DNA of 64,000 bases from Diploscapter coronatus (Eukaryota; Nematoda; Chromadorea; Rhabditida; Rhabditidae). The stretch lies in the NCBI GenBank assembly GCA_964036155.1, contig OZ038423.1:24939249-25003248 (forward strand), in the 5' to 3' direction. The notes under the pieces are model-generated. The model was not told the DNA's origin. It saw only the letters and a program-made list of their open reading frames with translations, and ran no database searches. This document shows positions 47,001-60,000 of the stretch, piece after piece (within the stretch, counting starts at the first letter, position 1; each line of letters starts with the position of its first letter). Position numbers and translations under genes: made by a program.

Positions 47001-50000
47001 TCCTGATGATCACACAAACTTGCACATCTAATAGAATATTTATACTGATGCAAGGAGCAAATTCGGAAAGTTTCAGGTTTCAACGCGACTCCACGAATCA
47101 TTTGAAATCCTGCTTTCTTTCACGGAAAAGTTGCAAAAATTAGCAAATTGCACCAATAGCTTTGCATTTTCGTCATTTGCGAGCACGATGTATAGTCATT
47201 TTCACTACTTACTGTCAGCAAGGAGACGAGGCAGATGGGTAAAGAGTTTGAAATTCGATAATTCTTGAGAGTGGGAATGAAGGATTTTGATTTGAATGTG
47301 TTAAAAACGCCAATTTTATAGATGAGCAATCGAGGACACTTGGAAGGATGATAATTAACTACTTAATTAGGAGATTTAGAATGAACCAAATTGGAAATTT
47401 CTTTTTGATTTGTGCATTTGAGAAGTCCGACTATAGTTTTACCACTCGAAATCCCAGAAAATCGAATTTGAAAAAGTACTTGCGATCCCTAAATGTAGAT
47501 TTAAATTCGGGAACCAATCAGAAAATTTCTATTAAGAAAAAAGATATTATTAATATGAAATATTGGGTGTTTAAATTGAATGATTTTTTCCTAGTTTGAA
47601 GACCCAAACTACGAAATTTTCCCTCGCAAATGATGCAATAAGCAATATTTCCAAGTTTTAAGGAAATTCAGAAAATGTAATATGTTGAAGAAGGAGAAAT
47701 GAAAAGTTTAGTCAAGCCTGAAACCTTCAGAACCCCAGAAGATGAATGTTAGTCCCGCCCGCGAAATACACTGAAAAAGAAACTTCCGCCTTTAAGGATA
47801 AAAGCCACGATATAATCCATTTAAACACAATCGATATTTTAGGATGTCGTCATCCGATGTTGATGACACTCTCTGAGACTTTAGTATAGATAACAGAATA
47901 TATTCTTATCGATATTTTGAATTTTCGAAATCGGACAACAAAGTCTGATTTTCCTGAATGGGTATAAGAGCATGTTGTCATCTAATATCGATGACAAAGA
48001 AACTTTAAAACAATGATGACAGAATCTGTCGTCTCGAATTCGAAGTAAACCTGAGACACAGACTAAAGTATGCAAATGTCAGCGGCAAAGAATTCGAGTT
48101 TCCCTTACTAGGGAAGCACCTGACCTCGCCTCGGCGATATGAAAAACGGATACCACCATCGTGTTCTCCGTGAAATTCTGATTCGAAATATGTAAAAATT
48201 AGCTGCCATCGAGAACGGGTTTGTGTGCTAGGACCCGTCGAAAAATTAAAACGGACCTCATTGCTCACCTAGGTCGGTTTTGAGGGAAAGAAGACATGAG
48301 TAGGACGGCGCAGTGGTAGTGAGATGGGGATGAGAGTGAAGGGGTACTATGCCCTTTGTGATTGTATTTTTAATTTTTCAAGGATTGATACCCGAATACT
48401 TTTGCAAAAATTATTCCGTCATATTTTTTGCATAAATTAGTATAATTTAATGGTGTAATGCCTCGACTTATTATATATTATACGTCGTTATTAAATTATC
48501 ATCACTTTTTTGTATTACTATTTTTCTCATTGATTCAAATGGTTTTTCTGTGTAGAAATTAATAAGTCGAGGCATTACACAATTATATCATGCTAATTTA
48601 TGCAAAAATATGACGGAATAATTTTTGCAAAAGTATTCGGGTATCAATCCTTGAAAAAGTAAAAATACAATCACAAAGGGCATAGTACCCCTTCACTCTC
48701 ATCCCCATCTCACTACCACTGCGCCGTCCTACTCATGTCTTCTTTCCCTCAAAACCGACCTAGGTGAGCAATGAGGTCCGTTTTAATTTTTCGACGGGTC
48801 CTAGCACACAAACCCGTTCTCGATGGCAGCTAATTTTTACATATTTCGAATCAGAATTTCACGGAGAACACGATGGTGGTATCCGTTTTTCATATCGCCG
48901 AGGCGAGGTCAGGTGCTTCCCTAGTTAGAGACAAAATCCCTAAGTGGTAATTAAGCGCGCATACGCTACTGCAAATGATAGGGCTTAAAAATACAATCAC
49001 AAGCAACACTCCCGTGTAACTTCTATCCATATTAAGAATATCAGACCTATTGGATTATCCAATAATACAATTTAGAATCCAAAAATTGACATGCTTACCA
49101 ACGCTATTTAAAGTCAGTGGTAGTGAAATTACCAGCGAAGTTAAACATTGCTAATTGTTAAACAATTCAAAGAGTATTGAAATTCTTAACAAGCAACTCC
49201 TGCTTAAGCATCAGGAATACCTATAAACGTTCCATCTCTATCGTCTTTGCAAAAAGAATAGTCTTATGGACGCATAAATGGAGAAGATACTCAGGGTATA
49301 TCCAAGAGACGAGGCATATCCCTGAGCTCGAATCTCATGTCTCATATATCCGGATATAAACAATAATATTTCCTTCACCTCTTTCTTTTCTTTAGCATAT
49401 TTCATCATCATTTAATTATGCACAGAGATTCACACTCCCTGCGCGCATGTTCATTTTTAGCGATGTAAATTCCAACATAATTTGTATCAAACTTGACCAG
49501 AAAACAGGAAAAATTAAAAATAATGTCCATTAATAAAAGTAATAAACAATTATTAACGTTCTATTTTATGTTTTTCTTTGTTATTACTTTTATTATTTGC
49601 TAAAAAGAGATAGTTTTAAATCGACTAACCTATTTTGTCGCCCTGAGCATTGAAGAAAGCCTGACTCAGCTTCCGCACTATAAGCATAGAACCGGTTAAT
49701 AGACTATAGTTCATTTTGATTTAATATTTTTCAGAAATGCTTGGATTTAAATAATATTCCCTAATATTTAATATAGAACTCGATATCTCCTGAGTGTCAT
49801 ATCTAAAAATGCTAATCAATAGAAATAAAAATTTTCACGATGAGAAAATTCACGCTGAAGAGCATATACTAATGAACAATGGGGTCGGGTCTTCCAAATA
49901 TGAAGACGATGAAGATATGAAATTTCGGATAGCTCAAGGGGTTTTTAGCCTAATATGAAGAAAAAATTCTAAAATTACTACTTGAATGAAAAATGATGAT

Positions 50001-53000
50001 TTTATAAATGGTTATTAATAAGTGTAGTCAGCAAACAAACTAAAATTCTGAATTTTCATCAATTTCAAATGTCAATTAATTTCGATTTTCATAATTAGTT
50101 TTATCTATAGCAGGCAAAAGGCGATTTTAAATCGTAGTCTTTCAAAGATACGTGAAATTCTTGTGCAAGAATTTCATAAGAGTTTAAACTCAGGGCCTTC
50201 TAAGCCAGAACTTTCTCGGCCCTAAAAGGAAATGCCCAATTGAATTTATGAATGGCGCTGCGGCAAAGACGCAAAGTCGACTTTTTAGGGAAAAACGAGG
50301 AAAATAGGGAAGGTTCAGAACAAAACTCGGCCCAAATAAGGATGAGGAAGGCCGAGGAATCCTCAGGGAACATGCCACTAGCATGGCTCCATAGCAGAAC
50401 ACTTAACTAGAAAACTCGAAGAATAGATGGAGATACTTGTAGTTTTAAAGAAAACTTTTTCAAATGCAACAAAGGAGGAGCTGATCTTCATGAAGAAAAT
50501 CATGGAAATTTTAAGATATTAGGAATGTGATAAACGTTAACTGTCTAAAATAAAAACTGAAGCCTAAGGTCGATGGAAATTGTGTTCATTATTTCTGGAA
50601 GAAATAGCAAAACTCTGGGAAAATTTCAGACTCCAGGTCTAAGAAAAGTGTTGCCTAACGACGTTATGAATGAGCATTAGAAAAGCGACTTTTCTTGTTT
50701 CAGCTTATAAAAATTAATAAGGTACGGCTAAATTTAGGACAAATTTGTTAAAAATGAGGTTAGAAGGCAAAATTTCCTGCTTTACTATACAAAAATGGAG
50801 AAAGTACATCTAAATTTAGAGAAAGTAAAAAAGATGTCAAAAGCGTCATTCGTAGTCGAAATCCGATGATTTTGATTGCAGATGTCAAAAATGGAGGAAA
50901 ACAAATTCTTCCTTGCAAAGGCGCTAGAGAAAAATCGCGTTAGAATAAAAATCACTCGTCCGAATGCCAGAAGCAATTGAATAAAGCTGACGAGAGATAA
51001 GAGATTTATTAGGGGGCACAGAGAGTCAGACAAAGGAAGATCTAAAGATAACAATACACGCGTACTAAGGTAGAAATATTTTGTCAAATGATAAAGTGTA
51101 GTCAATTGAAACCCGATTTTATACGGCACGCAGGTTATGACGTCTAATTTCGGTGTCTAAACTATCTTAAATTACCAGAGAAGAAACAAACATATCTTGA
51201 TAGATATCCTAAAATACTATTTGGCTAATTATTGTTGTTTCATTAAATTGAATTTCATAGATTTCTTATATTAAAGTTTTTTTTCGGAATTTAGCCTTGA
51301 AGCTCCGTTCATTTGTAAGTTCTCCGCATTCAAAGGCTAATTATGTGCCTCCGAAATATTACTTTGCAGACTCGAGTGAAAAGGGGACTCCCCCCAAATT
51401 TGGACACTGAATCGAAATGTCAGTGGTCGTAAATTAAAGACTTTTTAGAGAACATAAAATTTGTACCTACAACATTTTAACGGCCATAAAATTCGAAATG
51501 AATGTTATTCAATTATGAGTTCATTTAAAATTTCGTCTTCCTCCTAACAATATAAATTATCTCGACTCACGCCAACTTGTATCATCTGCATTGAAATGTT
51601 ACAGGTTAAAATTGTTTTGATATAATAATATATGATGATGCGATTTTGAATGTGCATAATTTTTCCTATTCACATTATTTTCAAGTTGCTGAAAATAGCA
51701 TATCGAAAATTCTCCGTTTACTACTTAACATATTCCCTTTGCCGTAATCTTAATATGAATACATGTCTCGTTTATATATTAATCTGTCGGAAATGTCACG
51801 GGACTGAAGGAAAAAAATCCTACGACTTTTTTTCCAAATTACGCGATCAAACTCAGGACGGCGAATAAACCGTGAGAGTTGTACGTTTTTCTCATATGAA
51901 ATTTCAAAAATATACTCGAAATTCAAATCCATTATCCATTACACTATTTGTATTTTAGATGAAACGACAAATTTCTAGCATAATGCTAAATTTAAATCCT
52001 GCGTGCAATTAAATAGAGTAATTCGGAGTGTATTTATAGTTAACCTTATTTTAAGCCATAAACTAAATTAGTGTCTGAGAAAATTTCCGATTTCGCAAAA
52101 CACTTCAAATTTTCCTAGAAAAACACTAAACATATGCTAGCGTACTTATTTTCTAAATTAATACTCAGATTTAGGGCAGAGTTTAAATTTTCACTTGCTT
52201 TGGCATTTCCATTTGTGGACCTCTTCGCGCTCACGTAACGAGGAATTGCATATTCATTCGTGCATAAATTTTGCGTTCTAAGTGTCAACGATAATAAAGT
52301 ACAGCTATATTGATCCGAGATTTCATATATCCTCTTCAAAACGGGATTTAATATATCCGGATTCTATATGTCCGAAATGAATCCTGAATTTTAATCAATG
52401 ATGACCATTGAGGTGGATCTATTGATTTAAATCTCATATGTCTAGATTTCATATATCCCAAATAATAAATTGCTAATCTTTAATTATCAAAAATTCCGGA
52501 GGTCTTCGGTTTTTGAAGATGACCTTTTTCGCACATTTGTGCCTCAGTTTCTCAGATTCCATAGGCCCTCCACCCATTTAGACTCCTAACCGAATTTCCT
52601 TGACAATGTCAGGAAATAACACGCAAATTCGAGAGATCCCAAAGAAAGGCACCGATGTTTCGTCAATCCGAATAAAAATAGCGCTCAAAATTAAGAGCCA
52701 AGAAGACGCAGACAAAAAAAAGGCTCTAGTTTTATTGCCTAAGAAAATGTCATTTCTACCTGAGAAGAACAGAGCATTTCAATTCCAATGAATAAGTGCA
52801 TATATCGCATTTCGAAATTCCCACGATGGAAGCAGAAATTCTTCATAACAAATTGAATAACTTCACGTTTTTATACATTTATCAGGCTTAAATTTCATGC
52901 TCTTGGCTATAAATTTAGCTCAATCGCTAAAAAATAGCAAGTAAAAATCGTGTAAATTCTGTTATAAAGTGCTAAAATTTAATATATTAGATTTTAGCTA

Positions 53001-54765
53001 ATATTTTCTATCAACGGCTCTAAACTTTGACATGTTCTAAAGTGCACAGCTATTTTAGAATAGAACATATTTTATATCTCCGTTTCAGGCTGTCATGAGG
53101 CATATGAGGGTTTTAGATAAAAGTTGTCATGAAATCTTGCAGATTTTTTGGGCTGGCGTCAATTTTGGTCCCATTCAACACCCAGAGGGGAAGTAGGCGA
53201 AAAATCCATGAAAGGCAAGGCTTTTCGGGAGAGGAAATAGCATAGGATTAGACGAAACAGCAGACAATGAGACCAAGAAAATAACAAATTTAATTACGAC
53301 TTGGGATTTAAACAATGGAAATGCATTTGTTTTACTATATTTAATGAAATTTGCAATCTAAATCGAGTGTTAAAATTTTTATATTGAGATTTCGAGTTCT
53401 ATTTCCAAGCATTTCTTTACCTAGTTTAAACCAGATCCACAATTTTGTATTTAGTTAGAAGATTTTTCGAGAACCCTTAAGTAAAAATGAATTTATATCT
53501 TTCGAAAATGTGCACAAGAATACGCAGGAGATTTCTGATATCCTTTCTTTTTTGCTTTAATCTGATAGGTCTTATCATTTTTCAGCGCCCATCCTCCATT
53601 CTCAAAATAGCACCGATTTATTATCTTCTACATTATGTCGTCATTTTGGTTTGTGGTTCTGGTTTAAATAATGGAAATTTGAAAATATCATACAAATTTT
53701 AAAATTAAAACTAAATCAATAAATTAAAAACAAAAAAAACTTACGTCTATTAGAGACCATTGGCATTTCTAGATGGAACAATATCCTATCATTGAGAGCG
53801 ACGTCATTGGCATTTGAGCAACCTGAAGGAAATTAATAAAAGTCGTAAATAGTACTCTCATAAATAAAAGTAATAAACAACAACCATAAATATTGAATTC
53901 GATTCTATTTTTCTTTAACACTCCTTAATAACTAATAAACAAATTTAAAAAAAAAATTATCTAAAATAAAATAATGAAACATAGTAAGCAAATATTATAA
54001 GTTTTTGATTAGTAATTTTATTAATCTTTTTTATCTTTATAAATAAACAAACCTGCAGCATCCATTCTGGAGCTGGATTTGGCGAGTTTGCCCTGGCTAG
54101 TAGCTGCTTGGCTGGCTTGAGGCGGGCCGAAGCCTGGCGAGAGGGGCGAGTGGTGCGACGAGGAGCCTGCTGAAGCTGACGTGCATGCACTGCACCCGCC
54201 CAGCAACCGACCCAACCTACAACGTAGTTGTTTTTTCTTCCAGATTTATCACCCTTTTGTATTTTACACTTCTTTTTCTGAGAAATATAACAGGAAAAGG
54301 GTAAACGTTACAAAAGAGTGAAGGTAAAGGTAGGATAATTTTTGATAAGCCTAAAAGCCGATTATCACGAGATGAAAATCTAGGTAAACGAGGTTATAGA
54401 GTGCGCTAAAGAAAACAGATGGGAATGAAACCCAGACAAGGCGGATACGCCTGAACAGAGCCACGCCCCTCTGTAGGTGTTTTAAATCCCACTATGAGCT
54501 TAACGCTTAACGTTCTAAGTTTCAGCAAACATGTTTTGGGGTCTTAATTTAGATAGCTGAGGTCAATGAAATTAAAACTTTTATTTGAAGATAAAGAGTT
54601 GAGTCACGCTCACCATCTCGGCGGAGTCTTCTTCTGGTATCTCGGCCTTAGACCAGTCAAATTAGCCGGGTTTTCCTGATTCGGCGGTGCCAAATGGTCC
54701 GAGGGACCAGGGCCCTTCGCGAGTGCCTGGTTTGATCCCTTGGAAGCCAAGGTGTTTTTGGGGAT
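41086..54765 (-). CDS. Unrecognised Pro/Ser-rich protein, six inferred exons, 5' end missing
   Basis: I do not recognise the family. Exons in transcript order are 54765-54614, 54216-54053, 53822-53745, 49677-49630, 42314-41997 and 41306-41086 (stop TGA 41088-41086), giving about 324 residues with phase agreement at all five junctions and mostly good splice sites. The first two exons are low-complexity (for example PGPSDHLAPPNQENPANL, then runs of Ser, Ala and Gly). The middle is the most domain-like part, reading NDRILFHLEMPMVSNRLRKL, then SQAFFNAQGDKIELELVQLA. A Pro/Thr/Ser stretch (APSPTPSGAVPTTPSSLGG) and a basic IRKPPRSIGIF follow. The last exon uses an atypical TTTTGAG acceptor and is the least certain. 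No start codon exon was found, so the gene extends beyond 54765. The exons are markedly GC-richer than the introns around them, which supports coding. No membrane segment or catalytic motif is visible. Confidence 0.6.
41588..41605 (+). repeat. (AAT)6 microsatellite
   Basis: Six uninterrupted AAT units within the last proposed intron of the minus-strand gene. Confidence 0.9.
44280..44455 (+). repeat. Degenerate tandem array, about 50-bp period, of a CTGATCTTC motif
   Basis: Four successive copies start near 44284 (GGTGGTCTTCAT), 44337 (GACTGATCTTCAT), 44390 (GTTTGATCTTCGT) and 44438 (AGCTGATCTTCGT). Spacing is about 53, 53 and 48 bp. Confidence 0.65.
44789..44820. repeat. Perfect 11-bp inverted repeat (hairpin)
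   Basis: TTATCGTTGTC at 44789-44799 and its exact complement GACAACGATAA at 44810-44820, with a 10-base loop. Confidence 0.85.
48108..48924. mobile_element. Foldback (long inverted repeat) transposable element with TTA target duplication
   Basis: Two arms of about 365 bp (48108-48472 and 48561-48924) are inverted copies of each other with only scattered differences, around an 88-bp centre. The element starts CTAGGGAAGCACC and ends in the complement. It is flanked on both sides by TTA (48105-48107 and 48925-48927), as expected of a 3-bp target-site duplication. Such duplications (TWA) are typical of PIF/Harbinger-type elements, so this is probably a nonautonomous member; no transposase is encoded. 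The near identity of the arms suggests recent insertion or gene conversion. It sits in an intron of the minus-strand gene. Confidence 0.88.
49531..49595. repeat. Perfect 15-bp inverted repeat, partial copy elsewhere
   Basis: TAATAAAAGTAATAA at 49531-49545 pairs with TTATTACTTTTATTA at 49581-49595. The left arm plus following bases (AATAAAAGTAATAAACAA) recurs exactly at 53863-53880. Confidence 0.75.
52317..52459 (+). repeat. Cluster of dispersed GGATTTCATATATCC-like motifs
   Basis: Copies at 52317-52332 (GAGATTTCATATATCC), 52343-52360 (GGGATTTAATATATCCGG), 52359-52374 (GGATTCTATATGTCCG), about 52430 (AATCTCATATGTCT) and 52445-52459 (GATTTCATATATCCC), all in one orientation. Confidence 0.75.
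52606..52791 (+). CDS. Doubtful small open frame, 61 residues
   Basis: ATG to TGA reading MSGNNTQIREIPKKGTDVSS and onward, lysine-rich and without hydrophobic stretches. It lies inside an intron of the minus-strand gene on the opposite strand. Its composition is more protein-like than most chance frames here, but there is no homology I recognise. Probably not a gene. Confidence 0.15.
   Translation: MSGNNTQIREIPKKGTDVSSIRIKIALKIKSQEDADKKKALVLLPKKMSFLPEKNRAFQFQ
53863..53880 (+). repeat. Second copy of AATAAAAGTAATAAACAA
   Basis: 18-base exact match to 49532-49549, just upstream (in transcript sense) of the exon at 53822-53745. Confidence 0.6.
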
Positions 54766-57072
54766 CTAAACTGTTGATCGTTTAAGACCCCTTGTCGAAT
54801 TTGGTTTCATCAAAATTTCGAAAAAAAAAGCTAAACGTGTAGCCAGAAGGCGGTATTTTATGTTAACTCGCTGATAACTCTATTAGTTACAATAATTAGG
54901 ATATTGGATGCTTTAATTATAACAAGATTAACGAGGCATATATTATACAGATTAAACAACTTCTGAGAAAAGCAATACTTTGGATTTATGAAAGTTGCAG
55001 AAATATATCTGGGTGGATGTCCATCTCTGGAATAAATAGAGGGGGAAACGAGAAAAGGAAGCCACTGCACTAAGTCATCGCAGTCATTGCAGCTCAGACA
55101 CAGGCCACGCCCACCCCTCATAAGCCGATATGAAATAGACGCAGAAGGCAAGGAAGAAGGACAGCTGAGCCCCATAAAAGGGCGTACATCCATACATTCA
55201 TTCAAAATGGATAAATTTCGTAGTCCTTAGATGGAAGAGATGAAGATCAGCTTTGGATCAAAAGCCGTCGGAGTCAGAATTAGAAATTCCGAGTTTTTAG
55301 ATGGGAACCATAAGCCCTGAATTTAGACAAAAAAGTATCTAAATTCCATGACTAAGCAAAAGAAATGATGAAGATCAATTTTAGCTAAAGAACATTTTGG
55401 TCAGAATTTTTAAATAATCGAGTTTTTGGATTAAATTCAAGACCCCAACAAAAATTGCCAAAAAATGATTAAGTTTGCAAAGAGTTGTATCTTTAAGAGA
55501 AGGTTCCGGAATCGAACAATGTGGAAAACGCACAAAAGTGGAAGGAATACTTAATGAATTTAACTAAACTGAGACCAACCAGAAGGCAGGAACAGAGAGC
55601 TAATTGATGTTGGAGGAGAAAAGTCATCGGACGAAAAGCCTTAATTGCAGAAAATCGAGCAAAATCCTCTATCCCACTCATCATCGTCATTTAGTTTTAA
55701 AGAAAAATAGAATCCTAATTCTTGATCTCAAACTTTATAATCTAGACCTCAAAATTTCAAAATTCCGATCTCAGGAAACATTTCAAAAATTTCGACTTCA
55801 GGCACGCTAAAATTTAAAATAAGATTCGAATATTTAATATAAATATATGCAAAATTGATTTAGGAGAAGCTTAAGATTAAATGAGAAACGGGGAAGAAGC
55901 GTATTGGAAATGTGAAAATCCGCCTCGTTTCCTTCCGGTTATAATATTTTTATTGAAAATCTCAGGATTTATATATTTTGTGTCGAAATATAGAATTTTA
56001 CAGCCAGAAAATTCGATATTTTCAATATACCACACAAATTAAAGAAGTGACCCTTTGAAGTGAAGCGCTTTTTGGAGTTTAAAAGCCAATTTATTTTAGA
56101 TGATGAAATTCAATAATAAGCGCACCCACGCATACACACACAAACTTGTATGTGTTTATTTTCATCCTGAAACCCGAATCAAGACATAACATGTAAATAT
56201 AAAAATGCATTAAATAATTAGATGCACATTTAGTTATCATCCTGAAGAAAACACACAGGAATTTAAAAAATACACTTGTTTTTAGTAAGTCAACTTTAAT
56301 AGAAACTCTACTTTCTGCAATTAATAAAAGTAGAAAATACTAAGCCCATGAATAAAACCAAATAGTAAAAATTAGGATAAATTAGGAATTTAAAAGTATT
56401 TTACGAAAAAAATAATCGTTTTGCCACTATTTTTTTATTAATTCCCGTTTTAAAGCGAATATTGGATAAATTCAACCTTTTTATCAACGAGATAAAAGTG
56501 AATTTTGGCGGATAAACAATGTGAAAGGTCGAAAGTTTGCTTATCCATGCATTTCGATATTAGGTTCGACTTTCGGCAAACACATTTAGGCATTTTATGG
56601 AGGCAACAATATTCAAGCGCCCTGAAAAACGTGCGCAATTTTGCATGACCATATTTACGGGCCGCAAAATGGTCGTAAATCATTGTTGAAAGGCTCCGAA
56701 ATATCGCCGTCGAGATTTTATTGGATTTCGTTTGATTTCATTTAGAAAGGGAAAATATTATTATTCGTCCTAAATCAATAAACACCGCTGTGGACTTTGA
56801 CATTTTTCATGATAAAAGTGGATTTTTGTTCGGGCGATTACTTTTCCGCAGGAAATTGCTCCACAGCCAAGCGTTCAGAGTCTAGCAGAGTTTGATATGC
56901 AAAATAGAGGACTCTCGATAACAGCTGTTAGGCTGATGAAAGGAAAGATATAACTGGATTTAGAGAGACAAGGAGAATATGCAGAGTTGCGCATTACACC
57001 AAGAATGAAGAGACTGGGATTTGGTATATCCGATTGAGTCCTGTGCCTCAGATCAGCTAATATTCAATTCGA
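54766..57072. other. Divergent spacer between the unrecognised gene and the potassium channel
   Basis: Expected to hold the missing 5' exon(s) of the minus-strand gene and the channel promoter. A CATAAAAGGG element near 55174 and a GGCCACGCCCACC element near 55103 are promoter-like but unproven. Two TGAAGATCA motif copies lie near 55241 and 55372. No exon could be supported. Confidence 0.45.
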
Positions 57073-60000
57073 ATGGCGGTTTTCCTGCCGCATCGGAATC
57101 TGACAGCGTCACCGACGACGACAACGCTCCTGGCTGATGGGTACACGGATGACGCGCTTGCGTCAAAATACGACAATCACCGGTATGCGTCGGTGTGAAT
57201 GAGTTCTATTTTGCTGCCATCAGATTTTTTCCTTTTAATGCTAGATTTTGATTGCTGTTGTCAGAATGCTACTATATTCACTTTGTAGGAGTTTTTCTTA
57301 TAGGTGTCTACTTTTTCCTGATAGTGTCAGAATCTTTATTTCCAATAGTTTTTTCACCATTTCAAAGTATATCCGTCACAAAAGCCATATTATTTCTTTT
57401 TCACTATCAACAATTGCATCATATGTTCCTTGTGCCAAGGTGTTTTCACCCGAAATGAGCTCATTAATCTCTGATGCACTTAGGGGAAGAAATCCTATCT
57501 TTATCTCATTGTCATCAGATATCATTCTCAATCGATAGCATCTTGCTTTTCTGATAACTTCATCATTTGCCTCATTATGATCAGTTTTATCATCAACGGT
57601 AAAGCTGAAAAGTGGACTGCAATTACCATAACTTTCAAGAGAATAGTCTTGAGGTGGAAAAACAGAGAAATGCAAAATAATCGAGTACTGATAAGATCTA
57701 TCGATTTAGACTTTGTGACTCGTTTGAAAAGAGCAACAGCAACTGCTCTGAAAGTATTTGAGTTTCTGTTTCTTTGTATCTGGGAAAAAGTGTCTAAGTG
57801 AAAAAATTTGATTTCAGGCATTCTCGTCCTCTATCACAATTATCAGTCACTGGGACTTCGATTTGCTCAAAATTCGGATTATCCACATTTTCACTCACAC
57901 CGAAGTTCGATCCCTTGGAAGAGGCGCTATTACCTACGATACCGGTAAGTGACTTTGGGATTTCGCATATCTCTTTCTTTTATAAAGATAATTTCATATA
58001 TCCTTTCATTTAGCATTTGGATTTCATATATCATCTCCTAAAATTCATTGATCCCAAATCTCATCTGTTCAGCTCGCAAAGATAGTGAATGATTGACTCT
58101 CTGTCAGTCATTCTAACTCTTATCACACACTCACACCTTCAATAAAAAGATTAAGCTCAGCCCGATGAGCTCAGAAGCGGAGCTTTGATATGTCACGCTT
58201 CAAAATTACATATAAATTCCTAAAAATCCAATTTTTAAATGTTATATATTTTAAACCTAAAATCTTTTAAATATTATCATGCTTGAAAATCCTATTTTTA
58301 TCTTCCAAAGCTGAAAATTAATATTTCTTTAAATACTACGCTTAGAAAATTCATGTAACTTGTAGTTTTTCAGATGTTGGCCGGTCAAGGCCGTAGGCTG
58401 TCTGCCATTCCCTCCAGGGACAGCTTGGCCCACGTCGACTTCAGACCCACACCAACTTCGTTCCTCGGAAAGGTTGGGCTTCATCATCGTTTCCTAAACA
58501 ACGATTAAATTCAGTGCAAATACTACTACGACAAGTACAAATTCCGCCACTTCGCGCCCTGTCTTTTGCTATTGATCTACTCAATCTTAGGAGCATGGAT
58601 TTTCTACGTCATCGAAAATGGATATGAGAAGGAGATTAAATCGTTTGTCTTATACCCAAATTTTAAAATTTCCAATTACATTTCAGGAAAGAAGCGGAAG
58701 ATTTGAGCAAGTTGAGGAATGAAACATTTAACAAACTTTCAATTCTAGTCCGGGGAAGCAACGTGCAATGGTCTAGGACTGAGTAGTTTAAACCTGATAT
58801 TTTATTATGGATTTATCATTTTCAGTGAATTACTGAAAAACTATGAAAAGGAATTGCACAAAGTCAAATTGCCGGAATGCATGGAATGGGATTTCTGGGG
58901 AGCTCTGTTCTATGTTGGAACGATCTACACTACGATTGGTATATTTTATTAGTTTAAGTGCAAAATTAGCATAAATTTCAGGGTACGGTAACATTTACAC
59001 TCGACACCCAGTTGCAAAGGCTATATCTGTGATCTACGCTATCGTTGGAATTCCCTTGGTCTTAGCGATTTTATCCCAATTTGGTCGGATGCTAACGATT
59101 TGGGTTTCTGATTGCTGGCAGAAATATCGCTCATATATTAAAGGTAATTCCTATATATCGTATCATCATGGCTAAATGGCGACATATAAATATCGCTACA
59201 CAAACAGGTAATATAATTACACTGAATATATGTTAGCTTTGCTAGCATTACGTTCCATCACTTTATTCACTAATTAATGAAGGGATTATTGTTTAACGAA
59301 TACACTAATTATCATGTTTCAGAAGCCAGTGTGAAAACGAAAAATCGCCTTCGAAAAAGTCGAAGTGGAAGTCGGAACGATGATTGCAAGATTACAATGC
59401 GAGACGTGGAAGAGGGTAAAGTCGATACGGCGAAAATGACGCTGGAAGAGCTTGAAAATATCGAGGAATCTGAATCCAGGTGAGAAGAGTTATGATATCC
59501 ATTGTCAAATAGTGATAACATTATTAGATTTGTGATAACTTTATCATATCTATTTTAGAACCATCCCAATTTGGCTAGCGCTACTAATTTGCCTAACATG
59601 GGTATGTCTTTGTGCAACACTTTTCCTTCTTTGGGAAAAGCGATGGACTTTCTTCACGGCGCTGTATTTCTTCTGTATTTCGTTGTCTACGATTGGATTA
59701 GGTACGGCTAATATTATTCATTATAAGCCAAGCATTCTGTCTTAATTTTTGCTAAGCATTTTTTTAATTTCAGGAGACGTAGTAATAGACCACCCTCATA
59801 TGTTAATTCTGATGTTCTGGCTGGTTATCATTGGTTTGTCAATCGTTTCGATGCTCTTATCAGTGATCCAAATCAAAATGGAGGAGTGGCTCTACTCGCT
59901 GATGCTCAAAATGCAGGTAGCTAATAAACGACGTTGTTATTCGCTAAGTCTCGTTGGATAAAACAAATTAACCAACAATATATTAGTTTACTACGGTCTA

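Larger units (their letters stand above)
42315..49629 (-). other. 7.3 kb intron of the minus-strand gene
   Basis: No exon recognised on either strand. It holds the short tandem array at 44280-44455, the hairpin at 44789-44820, the foldback element at 48108-48924, the inverted repeat at 49531-49595, and scattered copies of both dispersed motifs (near 45222, 45592 and 49340). Confidence 0.5.
49678..53744 (-). other. 4.1 kb intron of the minus-strand gene
   Basis: No exon recognised. A dense cluster of dispersed motif copies lies at 52317-52459. A short plus-strand open frame is listed separately with low confidence. Confidence 0.5.

Noticed and set aside
48005..48268. 87-codon minus-strand open frame resembling coding sequence
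   Set aside because: It lies mostly inside the left arm of the foldback element and is mirrored in the other arm.
54858..55205. 115-codon minus-strand open frame starting MNECMDV
   Set aside because: Cys-rich N-terminus is attractive, but no acceptor or donor links it to the downstream exons in phase and the second half is noncoding in character.
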